Shown in pieces: positions 30,146 through 37,368 of a stretch of 37,368 nt of DNA. The position numbers and the translations under genes were made by a program. The stretch lies in assembly GCA_943789485.1 (NCBI GenBank), contig CALSUH010000029.1, positions 1-37,368 on the forward strand. Reading direction: 5' to 3'. Numbering within the stretch: the stretch's first letter is position 1; the number at the start of each line of letters is the position of its first letter. The stretch comes from an uncultured Pseudomonadales bacterium (GTDB taxonomy: Bacteria; Pseudomonadota; Gammaproteobacteria; Pseudomonadales; Pseudohongiellaceae). A model generated the notes under the pieces. It saw nothing but the letters and a program-made list of their open reading frames with translations. It did no database searches and had not been told where the DNA came from.

Positions 30146-31594
30146 CTATATAACTAAAAGATCCATAAAGTCATTAACCGAGGTTTCTTCTAGCCGCTTC
30201 TGATCCTTGCACAGCTCGAAGATCTTGGCGCTGCGCTTGGCCGGGAAGCGTGTCGCAAGATTAGCTTTGAACTTCTCCTCTAATAGCGGAATGCCTTCCT
30301 GCCGGCGGCGACGGTGGCCAACAGGGTAGTTGATTTCCACTTGTTCGGTGCTGCTGCCGTCCTTGAAGAAGACCTGCATAGCATTGGCGATAGAGCGCTT
30401 CTCCGGCTCCAGATACTCTTTCGAATAGGTGGGGTTCTCGTGAATCTCCATCTTCTCGCGCAGTTCATCTATTATCGGGTTAGCCTCGTGAAAGCTGTCC
30501 TCGTAGTCCTCAGCCACCAGATTACCGAAGGCCAGCGGCACGGCGGTCATATACTGTAGGCAATGATCACGGTCGGCTGGGTTGTTCAGTGGGCCGCTCT
30601 TGCTGATGATGCGTATCGCAGACTCATGGGTATGGATAACGATCTTCTCGATCTCCGGCAAGCGATCTTTAACCTGAGGGTGAAGCTGAACTGAGGCCTC
30701 GGCTGCAGTCTGGGAATGGAACTCGGCAGGGAAGGATATCTTAAATAAGATGTTTTCCATTACATAGCTACCATAAGACCTTGTAAATTCGAAAGGTTTC
30801 CCATTAAAAGAGACATCATAGAAGCCCCAAGTGGGCGCGGTGAGCACGCTTGGGTAGCCGATCTCTCCACGCATGGTGAAGTCTGCCAGGCGCACAGCGC
30901 GCGAGGTGGCATCACCGGCAGCCCAAGACTTGCGAGGGCCGGCGTTCGGTGAATGCCGATAGGTACGAAGGCTAGAGCCATCCAGCCACGCTTGAGACAG
31001 GGCGTCTATGATCTGTTCGCGAGTACCGCCCATCATCTGTGTGGCTACAGCTGTCGATGCGACGCGTACCAGTAGAACGTGGCAGAGGCCGACGCGATTG
31101 AAGCTGTTCTCCAAAGCCAAAATCCCTTGTATTTCATGGGCTTTGATCATTGCTGTCAGCACGTCGTGCATTGTTAGAGGCGGCTTGCCAGCGGCTACAT
31201 TCTGCTGCGAGAGAAAGTCGGCGACTGCGAGAATCGCGCCTAGGTTGTCCGATGGGTGGCCCCATTCCGCGGCTAGCCAGGTGTCGTTATAGTCCAGCCA
31301 ACGGACGATGCAGCCTATGTCCCAGGCCGCCTTCACCGGATCTAGCCGAAACTGTGTGCCCGGGACGCGCGCGCCATTGGGGACGATAGTTCCTTCGACG
31401 AGAGGCCCGAGCAATTTCGTGCATTCAGGGAAGCGCAGGGCAAGCAGGCCGCAGCCTAGAGTGTCCATGAGACAGTTGCGGGCTGTATCGTAGGCTTCGG
31501 TGGAGTTGATTTCGTAGTCACAGATGTAATCTGCGATGTCGACGAGCACCTGATCTGGCTCAGGACGGGCGTTGATTTCTACATTGTTAGACAC
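30146..31594 (-). CDS. prpD: 2-methylcitrate dehydratase PrpD
   Basis: PrpD dehydrates 2-methylcitrate to methylaconitate in the methylcitrate cycle for propionyl-CoA. The 482-residue protein is of the MmgE/PrpD family: [57 protein letters not shown] (family signature, about residues 98-117), [20 protein letters not shown], and [19 protein letters not shown]. Length is as expected (475-490). Unlike its upstream neighbours it is uninterrupted. It follows prpC by 54 bases, on the same strand. Genes acnD and prpF, used by the other version of this pathway, are not present. Confidence 0.94.
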   Translation of the reverse strand: MSNNVEINARPEPDQVLVDIADYICDYEINSTEAYDTARNCLMDTLGCGLLALRFPECTKLLGPLVEGTIVPNGARVPGTQFRLDPVKAAWDIGCIVRWLDYNDTWLAAEWGHPSDNLGAILAVADFLSQQNVAAGKPPLTMHDVLTAMIKAHEIQGILALENSFNRVGLCHVLLVRVASTAVATQMMGGTREQIIDALSQAWLDGSSLRTYRHSPNAGPRKSWAAGDATSRAVRLADFTMRGEIGYPSVLTAPTWGFYDVSFNGKPFEFTRSYGSYVMENILFKISFPAEFHSQTAAEASVQLHPQVKDRLPEIEKIVIHTHESAIRIISKSGPLNNPADRDHCLQYMTAVPLAFGNLVAEDYEDSFHEANPIIDELREKMEIHENPTYSKEYLEPEKRSIANAMQVFFKDGSSTEQVEINYPVGHRRRRQEGIPLLEEKFKANLATRFPAKRSAKIFELCKDQKRLEETSVNDFMDLLVI

Positions 31595-31648
31595 TTAAAT
31601 TTCCTTGTAAATCAGATAAATAAACAGTTTATGTGATGTAAATACAGC

Positions 31649-32772
31649 TTAGCGGTCTGCTATATCCACCCATTCGCTAGTCTCTGGGCCGGTGTAGTCG
31701 GCGCTAGGACGGATGATGCGATTATTGGAGCGCTGCTCCTTAACGTGGGCCGCCCAACCGGTAAGCCGAGACATCACGAAGATAGGAGTAAATAGCTTGG
31801 TCGGTATTCCCATGAAGTGATAGGCGGAGGCATGGAAGAAATCGGCGTTGCAGAACAGCTTCTTCTCGCGCCACATAACCTCCTCGCAGCGCACGGATAC
31901 CGGGTAGAGCGTCGGTGTCACCAACCTCAGCCGCCAGCTTCTCGGCCCACAGCTTGATAATCGTATTGCGGGGGTCGGATTCGCTATAGATCGCATGGCC
32001 GAAACCCATGATCTTGTCCTTGCGGGCCAGCATGCCATTATTTCCTGCTCCGCCTGATCCGCGCTGGTCCAGTTCTCGATCATGTCCATGGCCGCCTCGT
32101 TGGCGCCGCCGTGCAAGGGGCCACGCAGTGAGCCGATGGCCGCGGTGATGCAGGAGTGCATGTCGGATAGCGTGGAGGCGCATACCCTAGCGGTAAAGGT
32201 CGAGGCATTGAATTCGTGCTCGGCGTACAGAATCAGCGATACGTTCATGACCTGGCTGAATAGCTCGCTGGGGTCTCGCCGCTGAGCATATGCAGAAAGT
32301 GGGCGCCAATAGACTCGTCATCCAGCGCTGTTTCGATGCGTTTTCCCTCATGGGAGAACACATACCAATAGCAGATGATGGAGGGTAGGGCCGCCAATAG
32401 TCTGTCTATGGCGTCGTCCTGTTGCGAAAAGTCTGTCTCGGTCTCAAGATTGCCCAGCATCGAACAGCCCGTGCGCATGACATCCATCGGGTGGGCGCTG
32501 GCTGGTATACGCTCGAGGACGTCTTTCAGCGCCTGGGGCAGGTCACGCAGTGACTTAATTTTATTCGTATAATCGTCAAGTTCTTGTTGCTTGGGAAGGT
32601 GGCCTTTAAGGAGTAGATGGGCCACTTCTTCAAATTTCGCCTTTTCGGCGAGTTCGCTTATGTCATAACCGCGGTAGGTGAGGCCAGTGCCAGTCTTGCC
32701 CACCGTACATAGGGCCGTCTCGCCCGCCACCTGGCCCCGTAGGCCTGCTCCGCTTAGTTTCTTCTCTGCCAT
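31649..32772 (-). pseudogene. prpC: 2-methylcitrate synthase PrpC, broken by three single-base indels
   Basis: PrpC condenses propionyl-CoA with oxaloacetate. ATG 32772 (GGAGA 7 bases upstream) starts MAEKKLSGAGLRGQ. I read three frame changes: one base missing in the run of G at 32270-32273 (after HMLSGETP), one missing near 32034 (after QEIMA), and one extra near 31910 (after VGDTD). Joined, they give about 374 residues, the normal length. Catalytic segments are all kept: SLRGPLHGGANE, GFGHAIYSESDPR and NADFFHASAYHF. The C terminus ADYTGPETSEWVDIADR is typical. Conserved protein on both sides of each break suggests base-calling error or very recent decay. Confidence 0.85.
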
Positions 32773-32923
32773 TGTTGTTCTCCAGCTGTATTGTTCTGAT
32801 TGATTCGATGTCTGTAGAGCTGTCTTCTCACTACTCACCATGTCTTTGGGGCGACTTGGGAGTATCTAGAGAAGAAAGCGCGCAGTAAATTCTTATAACA
32901 CTATGAATTAATTGAAAAAATTT

Positions 32924-33806
32924 CTATTTCTCACTCTCAAATAGCGCGTCCAGCTTTTCCTCATAGATCATGATATCCAAGCACTTCGTAGAGTTGATCC
33001 CTGGTTTGCATCTTATCGACGCAGGCCTTTGATCGCCATTGATCGCGATAGTTTGATACACATCCAGCGCGGCCTTGCTCATGGCGCGAAAGGCGCTAAG
33101 CGGATAAAGCACCATGGAGACGCCGTTCTCGCCCAATTCCTCGCAGTTAAACAGCGGTGTAGCGCCAAATTCAGTGATATTTGCCAGCACCGGTACTTTA
33201 ACCGCTTCGGCGAACTGACGGTACTGCTCCAACTCGAGTATCGCCTCGGGGAAGATGGCATCGGCGCCAGCTTCTACGCAGGCAACAGCCCGCTCGACAG
33301 CAGATTCCATGCCCTCCACAGCCAGCGCATCGGTGCGTGCCATGACCACGAAAGTCGCCATCAACCTTCGCATCCACCGCAGCCTTGATCCGATCGACCA
33401 TCTCCACTTGGCTCACAATCGCCTTATTCGGCCGGTGACCGCAGCGCTTCTGCGAGACCTGGTCCTCGATATGCACGGCAGCGGCGCCTGCGCGCTCCAT
33501 AGCCTTGATTGAGCGAGCGATGTTAAACGCGCCGCCCCAGCCCGTGTCGATGTCGACTAACAAAGGCAGCTCCGATGCCCCGCAGATGCGCTCAACATCA
33601 TGAATCTACGTCGTTTAGGCTGGTGATACCTAGATCCGGTAGGCCGTAAGAGGCGTTTGCCACGCCAGCACCGGATAGATAGAGAGCCTTGTGCCCGGAA
33701 TCTTCGGCAAGCATGGCGCAATAGGCATTGATCGCACCGACCACTTGCAAGGGATGGTTCTCGCAAGTGCCTTACGAAACTTTGCGCCGGCAGAAAGTGA
33801 GTTCAT
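32924..33806 (-). pseudogene. prpB: 2-methylisocitrate lyase PrpB, broken by five single-base indels
   Basis: PrpB splits methylisocitrate into pyruvate and succinate. ATG 33806 has AAGGAG upstream and starts [15 protein letters not shown]. Indels as I read them: one base missing near 33762, one extra near 33603, one extra at 33350-33353 (TTTCGTG for TTCGTG), one missing near 33022, one extra at 32966. Corrected length is about 293 residues, as in the family. Kept segments include [56 protein letters not shown] (containing the catalytic KRCGH), [26 protein letters not shown] and [13 protein letters not shown]. The enzyme would be intact if the indels are errors. Confidence 0.85.
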
Positions 33807-33865
33807 AGCGTACTCCTTAAATAAGTGTTTGAATAATTGTATAAATTACTGATTTAATTGATTTA

Positions 33866-34514
33866 TTAGCGTCTTTTAGCGCCTGCTATATGTCTTTTCA
33901 TCAGCAGCTCCGCAAGTTCCTCATCTTTATTCTCAAGCGCATCAACAATCTGGTGGTGTTCCTTAAAAGCCTGCTCTGGCCGGGAAGGGCCGCCGCTTGT
34001 CTGCACCCGATACAGGCGCAGCAGGTGGTACAACTCGCCACATAAGAAATTGAAAAGTCGAGTGTTTCCACTTAGTTGCACGATCAGGTAATGAAAATCC
34101 AGATCGCCTTCCTTCTGGTAAGTACAGGCGGCCATTTTCGGACTCTATTTGTTTCTCATGATTCGCCAATAACTCGCGCAGCTTTAGGCAATCATCGGCC
34201 GTCGCGTGGCTTGCCGCCAGACGGCAGGCCAGGCCTTCAAGGGATTCTCTAATTTCATATATTTCAATGGCTTGTTCAATATTTAGAGATACAACCTTAG
34301 CGCCCACATTCGGCGTGATCTCCACTAATTTGCAGCCCTCAAGCCGCCGTATCGCTTCGCGCAGCGGACCGCGGCTAATGCCGTATTGCTTGCTTAATTG
34401 GGGTTCGTTGACCTTGGAGCCAGGTGCTAGCTCGCCTTTGACGATGGCAGTGCGGATTTGGTCGAAGACCGTATCGGCAAGGGTTGAAAGCTTAGGGAGG
34501 GCTTCGGTGCTCAT
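33866..34514 (-). pseudogene. GntR/FadR-type regulator of the prp locus, one frameshift
   Basis: The N-terminal winged helix (about residues 8-75) has VFDQIRTAIVKGELAPGSKV, then EPQLSKQYGISRGPLREAIRRLEG, the classic GntR recognition region. The C-terminal FCD domain reads through IYEIRESLEGLACRLAA and then needs an extra base at about 34120 removed to continue into YQKEGDLDFHYLIVQLSGN and EQAFKEHHQIVDALENKDEE. Corrected length is about 215 residues. The gene heads the minus-strand prpB-prpC-prpD run, as the GntR-family prp regulators do in Pseudomonas. The likely ligand, a methylcitrate-cycle intermediate, is inference. Two TTGTTGACA sites flank its promoter. Confidence 0.85.
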
Positions 34515-34524
34515 CAGAGAAATA

Positions 34525-34596
34525 TGTCAACAATAATTTGAATAAGAGGCGATTATTGCTAAATATTGATCAGGAATCAACTTAATTGTTGACAAT
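34525..34596 (-). promoter_or_regulatory. gntR promoter with a pair of GntR-type operator sites
   Basis: On the minus strand TTGATT (34580-34575), 17 bases, AATAAT (34557-34552) makes a sigma-70-like promoter. ATTGTTGACA occurs on both sides in the same minus-to-plus inverted arrangement: TGTCAACAAT at 34525-34534 and ATTGTTGACAAT at 34585-34596, the latter an ATTGT-TG-ACAAT palindrome. One site lies between the -10 and the start codon and the other just upstream of the -35, which suits autorepression by the GntR protein. Confidence 0.5.
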
Positions 34597-34871
34597 TTAT
34601 GGCTTTCGAACTGACTCACCGCGGCCAATGGCGTAATAGGACAGGCCTAAGTCCTTCATTTGCGTAGGATCATAGAGGTTTCGACCATCGAAAATAACTG
34701 GGTTCTTTAGAGTGGTCTTGATGTGCTCGAAGTCGGGTGCACGGAAGTGCTGCCATTCAGCGACCTTGTTCTCATCCACATCCATGCACAGCGCGGTATG
34801 GCCTCACCTCAGCGAGGCAGGCGCCGGTTACCAGGCCAGCCTAGCCTGTGCCGAAGATCGCTGATTTTCAT
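34597..34871 (-). pseudogene. Relic of UDP-glucose 6-dehydrogenase (ugd/tuaD), internal deletion
   Basis: ATG 34871 opens MKIS, then with frame corrections IFGTG, an amber codon where tyrosine is expected, then [25 protein letters not shown], which is the NAD-binding N terminus of UDP-glucose dehydrogenase. This runs straight into AEWQHFRAPDFEHIKTTLKN and PVIFDGRNLYDP, the C-terminal end of the same enzyme, finishing at 34597. About 330-340 residues (about 1 kb) are missing between ENKV and AEW. At least two single-base indels lie in the first 60 bases. The enzyme makes UDP-glucuronate and fits an exopolysaccharide locus. This copy cannot be functional. Confidence 0.8.
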
Positions 34872-34996
34872 GGGGGTTCTATCCTTCTACCTATTGCAAA
34901 TGCAAGCGTCCATCAGGCTGCGCACTACCGGGTGTTACGCTGAGCGTTAGACGTGTTGGCTTTAAAGCAATTAGGGACAATTGCGGAAAAACAGGC

Positions 34997-35011
34997 GTTC
35001 AAGCCTTGAAC
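34997..35011. promoter_or_regulatory. 15-bp palindrome overlapping the EPS promoter -35
   Basis: GTTCAAG-C-CTTGAAC has perfect 7-bp arms. Its right half contains the TTGAAC -35 hexamer at 35006-35011. A dimeric regulator bound here would block RNA polymerase; the MarR-type protein encoded downstream is a candidate. Confidence 0.55.
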
Positions 35012-35035
35012 AATAGTACATGAGATGGGTACACT
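35006..35035 (+). promoter_or_regulatory. Predicted sigma-70 promoter for the EPS operon
   Basis: TTGAAC (35006-35011), an 18-base spacer and TACACT (35030-35035) resemble the -35 and -10 hexamers. Transcription would begin near 35042, about 70 bases before the ops element and 180 before the rfaH-like start. Confidence 0.45.
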
Positions 35036-35111
35036 CTGAGTCTCGCTTTACGCGCGCTCCGAGGCCAGGCACAGCCCACCACAAAAGACTCCTCGCAAGT
35101 GAGATCTTATT

Positions 35112-35123
35112 GGCGGTAGCGTG
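35112..35123 (+). promoter_or_regulatory. ops element (RfaH recruitment and pause site)
   Basis: GGCGGTAGCGTG is a perfect match to the E. coli ops element, the 12-base signal that pauses RNA polymerase and recruits RfaH. It is followed by CCTGAAGG. It lies on the plus strand in the leader of a gene encoding an RfaH-like protein and of the EPS genes behind it, the expected strand and position. Confidence 0.85.
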
Positions 35124-35222
35124 CCTGAAGGCGCATAAATCTGTAACGTCGCAAGACCCTGTCGATTAGCTGGATAGCAGATATTACAATAATAAAATGA
35201 GCTATCCTCCTAGTTGAATTAA

Positions 35223-35771
35223 ATGAATGATTCTGATCCACCTGATCTGAGAAGGGCAGATCAGGCTTGGTTTGTAGTTTACACAAAAGCGCAGGCAAGA
35301 GCAGGTAGCAGTGGAGAACCTGGCCAGGCAGGGCTTCGAGGCCTACTGTCCCAGCGGTCGCCACTACCAAGCGCCGTAAAGGGGCAGCTGGTAGCCTCAA
35401 TCATCGAGCCCTTCTTTCCCCGCTACATCTTCTTGAATTTCGATCTAGGCTCAGATAACTGGGCGCCTCTGCGGTCTACCCGTGGCGTATCGAGCATAGT
35501 TAGGTTCGGGGGCGTGCCGCAGCGGGTCCCGGCCAGTGTAGTTGCTGCGCTTCAATCAAATGAAAATGCTGATAATTTACAAGAGGTTAAGCCAAAGACC
35601 TGGAAGCTCGGCGACAGCATTGAGATAGAGCAGGGCCCATTCGCTGGCTATAAGTGCTTATTTCAGGCAGAGCGCGGTGCGGACCGGGTAACGGTTCTTC
35701 TGAATATCATTGGTAAGCCTACCCGCACCACATTGCAGAAGCAGGATTTGCAGATTCCGCAGTTTGCCTAA
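35223..35771 (+). CDS. RfaH/NusG-family transcription antiterminator, with two compensating frameshifts
   Basis: The NusG N-terminal domain starts AWFVVYTKAQA (about residues 14-24), and the end of that domain is PFFPRYIFLNFD with LRSTRGVSSIVRFGGVPQRVP. A KOW-type C-terminal domain (about residues 125-182: KLGDSIEIEQGPFAGYKCLF to VTVLLNIIGKPTRTTL) follows. Length 182 fits RfaH (162-180). Residues about 27-52 do not fit the family. In the next frame the same bases read AVENLARQGFEAYCPSGRHY, exactly the missing NusG helix and strand. One extra base near 35304 and one missing base near 35377 explain this. It heads an EPS cluster and has an ops site in its leader, so it probably antiterminates its own operon. 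Confidence 0.85.
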   Translation: MNDSDPPDLRRADQAWFVVYTKAQARAGSSGEPGQAGLRGLLSQRSPLPSAVKGQLVASIIEPFFPRYIFLNFDLGSDNWAPLRSTRGVSSIVRFGGVPQRVPASVVAALQSNENADNLQEVKPKTWKLGDSIEIEQGPFAGYKCLFQAERGADRVTVLLNIIGKPTRTTLQKQDLQIPQFA

Positions 35772-35882
35772 AGTTAGAACCAATCTCTTCATAATCTATT
35801 GATAACAATAGAGTTACGCTAATTACCCACTTAAATATTCGTCTCTACCTTCACTATATCCAGAGCGTTTGGAGTGCCACTC

Positions 35883-36197
35883 ATGCAGGATGATATTACC
35901 TATAAGCTGTTGAAATCTATTGAGGAAAACCCTTCCCATTCGCAGCGCGAGCTGTCCCAGTCCTTAGGGATTAGCCTGGGCAAGCTCAATTACTGCCTTA
36001 AGGCACTAATCGATAAGGGCTTGGTCAAGGTAGATAGCTTCAAGCGCAACCCAAACAAGGCGGGCTATCTTTATCTTCTGACTCCCAAGGGCATTGAGGA
36101 GAAGGCGGTAGTAACACGGCGTTTCTTGCAGAGAAAGATGGCCGAATATGAAGAGATCAAGCGCGAGATTACGCAATTGCGGAAAGAGACGGGCTAG
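35883..36197 (+). CDS. MarR family EPS-associated transcriptional regulator
   Basis: A 104-residue winged-helix protein: ITYKLLKSIEENPSHSQREL, then the recognition helix in LSQSLGISLGKLNYCLKALIDKGLVKV, then a wing (NKAGYLYLLTPKGIEEK) and a C-terminal coiled helix (RRFLQRKMAEYEEIKREITQL). The pattern is that of the MarR-like regulators found at the head of exopolysaccharide clusters. GGAG eight bases before ATG 35883 decides the start against GTG 35874. It lies 111 bases after the rfaH-like gene. What it senses is unknown. Confidence 0.88.
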   Translation: MQDDITYKLLKSIEENPSHSQRELSQSLGISLGKLNYCLKALIDKGLVKVDSFKRNPNKAGYLYLLTPKGIEEKAVVTRRFLQRKMAEYEEIKREITQLRKETG

Positions 36198-36222
36198 GAC
36201 TTGGCATTCTACAAAACTTCGA

Positions 36223-36353
36223 GCCCATTACTCCTAAAATGTCCATAGAATTAACAAGTTAAAGACGGTAATATCAGCGACCTATGAGGGTCTATTGCTA
36301 AGTTTTGATGTGCTAAGAAACATGAGAGCTAGCTAGAAAAGGCCCATTACTCC
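36223..36353. repeat. Direct repeat GCCCATTACTCC before the export gene
   Basis: GCCCATTACTCC occurs at 36223-36234 and 36342-36353, 119 bases apart, in the 203-bp gap between the MarR-type gene and the export gene. Apart from this I see no promoter or hairpin I can defend there. Confidence 0.4.
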
Positions 36354-36400
36354 AACAAACTGAGAACTACTCTGCTTTGAAAATCGAACACACCTTAATC

Positions 36401-37368
36401 ATGAAAAACACCACAGTCACAGCATACTTAAGCCGCCTACTTACGATTTGTAGCCTGTCTATGATGTGCCTAGGTTCGGCCGTTGCGCAGATACCAGACC
36501 TCACGCCCGAACAGATGGCGCAGTTTCAGGCGTTATCGCCAGAACAGCGTCAGGCCTTAATAAGCAGTCAAGGCACAACTGCGGTGCAGCAGGAACAGAT
36601 TGCCGAGCCAGTCTCGATTGCACCAAGAGGTGCGAACTCACCAAACCAGACCGGTATCCAAGACAATGCTGACAGCCGCCTGGGAGCTGAAACTCTAGCT
36701 GAAGACACAGAATTGCAAGTCACCGAGGCGCCACTGGAACAGTTTGGCTATAGCTTGTTTGCGGGCTCGCCAACTACATTTGCGCCGGCTACCGATATTC
36801 CCGTTCCCGCGAATTACATCATGGGCCCCGGCGATACCGTCATATTGCAACTGTACGGCCAACAAAATACTACGCACGAACTGGTGATAACACGTGAGGG
36901 CATGATGCTATTTCCCGAGATTGGGCCCATTGCTGTTGCCGGACTCAATTTCGACGAACTGCGCGCACAGATCAACGATATCGTCGCAACCCAGCTCATT
37001 GGGCAGCGCGCGGCTGTAACCTTGGGCTCATTGCGCTCTATTCGGATTTTCGTATTGGGCGAGGCGTTCCGACCGGGTTCTTACACAGTTAGTTCATTAT
37101 CAACCATGACCAATGCGCTATTCGTTAGCGGAGGCATTACCAACGTGGGGTCGCTGCGCAACGTTCAATTGCGCAGGCAGGGTGTAACAGTTTCGGAACT
37201 AGATTTATATGACCTTCTATTAAGAGGTGATACCAGCAGCGATGTGCGCTTGCTCCCCGACGATGTTCTCTTTATCCCGCCTGTGGGAACAACGGTTGGT
37301 ATAGCCGGGGAAGTAATTCGGCCGGCTATCTATGAATTAAAAGACGAGGCAAGCGCCGCTGAAGTGGT
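36401..37368 (+). CDS. Wza-like polysaccharide export protein with SLBB domain (partial, runs off the window)
   Basis: ATG 36401 opens a frame that stays open to the last base, about 322 residues, so the 3' end is missing. A Sec signal peptide covers about residues 1-30 (hydrophobic run then GSAVAQ); no good lipobox is seen. Next comes DLTPEQMAQFQALSPEQRQA, a Gln-rich helix seen in long SLBB export proteins. The Poly_export domain starts near residue 138 with NYIMGPGDTVILQLYGQQN and continues with REGMMLFPEIGPIAVAGL. SLBB segments follow: FVLGEAFRPGSYTVSSLSTM, ALFVSGGITNVGSLRNVQLR and GIAGEVIRPAIYELKD. It would form an outer-membrane or periplasmic export channel for the polysaccharide. With the upstream regulators it marks the start of an EPS cluster. 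Confidence 0.9.
   Translation, partial: MKNTTVTAYLSRLLTICSLSMMCLGSAVAQIPDLTPEQMAQFQALSPEQRQALISSQGTTAVQQEQIAEPVSIAPRGANSPNQTGIQDNADSRLGAETLAEDTELQVTEAPLEQFGYSLFAGSPTTFAPATDIPVPANYIMGPGDTVILQLYGQQNTTHELVITREGMMLFPEIGPIAVAGLNFDELRAQINDIVATQLIGQRAAVTLGSLRSIRIFVLGEAFRPGSYTVSSLSTMTNALFVSGGITNVGSLRNVQLRRQGVTVSELDLYDLLLRGDTSSDVRLLPDDVLFIPPVGTTVGIAGEVIRPAIYELKDEASAAEV

Larger units (their letters stand above)
34872..35222. other. 351-bp divergent leader region of the EPS locus
   Basis: No gene is supported here. The region holds a 15-bp palindrome, a promoter and an ops element (listed separately), all oriented for the plus-strand EPS genes. A minus-strand frame at 35107-35400 overlaps the rfaH-like gene and is a shadow. 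Confidence 0.7.

Noticed and set aside
33557..33766. Minus-strand 69-residue frame inside prpB as a separate gene
   Set aside because: It is a third-frame shadow; the conserved prpB protein reads through this region in another frame.
35107..35400. Minus-strand 97-residue frame over the EPS leader
   Set aside because: It overlaps the ops element and the rfaH-like gene on the opposite strand and has no recognisable protein features.

Overview
The window is a piece of a gammaproteobacterial chromosome. Its first 27.5 kb carry the housekeeping block known from Pseudomonas and relatives, in the same order: bamA - skp - lpxD - fabZ - lpxA - lpxB - rnhB - dnaE - accA - tilS - pyrG - kdsA - eno - ftsB - ispD - ispF - truD - pcm - (DUF368 gene) - nlpD - fdxA - mutS - pncC - recA - recX. 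Protein features (lipid A genes, FtsB, TruD, a 7Fe ferredoxin beside mutS) and intermediate GC content fit a non-enteric, probably aquatic gammaproteobacterium. I cannot name the genus from sequence alone.

Layout: 1-5394 is outer-membrane assembly and lipid A synthesis, ending in rnhB. 5467-15648 holds replication, fatty acid, tRNA modification, CTP, KDO and glycolysis genes. 15750-20115 holds ftsB, isoprenoid genes, truD, pcm and a DUF368 membrane protein. 20117-25239 is nlpD, a repeat array, fdxA, mutS and pncC. 25240-27528 is an SOS region with two LexA boxes, a small unrecognised ORF, recA and recX. 27765-29888 holds a DUF1015 gene and a small heat-shock protein gene. 30146-34514 is a minus-strand methylcitrate (propionate) locus, gntR-prpB-prpC-prpD. 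34597-37368 is the start of an exopolysaccharide cluster: a ugd relic, an RfaH/NusG-like antiterminator preceded by an ops element, a MarR-type EPS regulator and a Wza-like export protein cut by the window end.

Three things stand out. First, rpoS and surE, normally in this block, are missing. The place of rpoS between nlpD and fdxA is filled by about 290 bp of GGGGAC-type repeats with a perfect 31-bp-stem palindrome. Palindromes with the same GGGGAC...GTCCCC ends but unrelated interiors occur at eno/ftsB and hsp20/prpD, with a short copy before ispD. Second, many genes between 31.9 and 35.4 kb carry single-base indels (prpC three, prpB five, gntR one, rfaH-like two), and ugd has lost about 1 kb. 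dnaE has one extra base exactly at its third catalytic aspartate. Most of these indels leave conserved protein on both sides, so base-calling error competes with young decay; the ugd deletion cannot be a base-calling error. Third, several regulatory sites are legible: paired LexA boxes, a sigma-32-like promoter with a possible RNA thermometer before hsp20, a GntR operator pair, and an ops pause element in the leader of the RfaH-like gene itself, suggesting autoregulated antitermination of the EPS operon.
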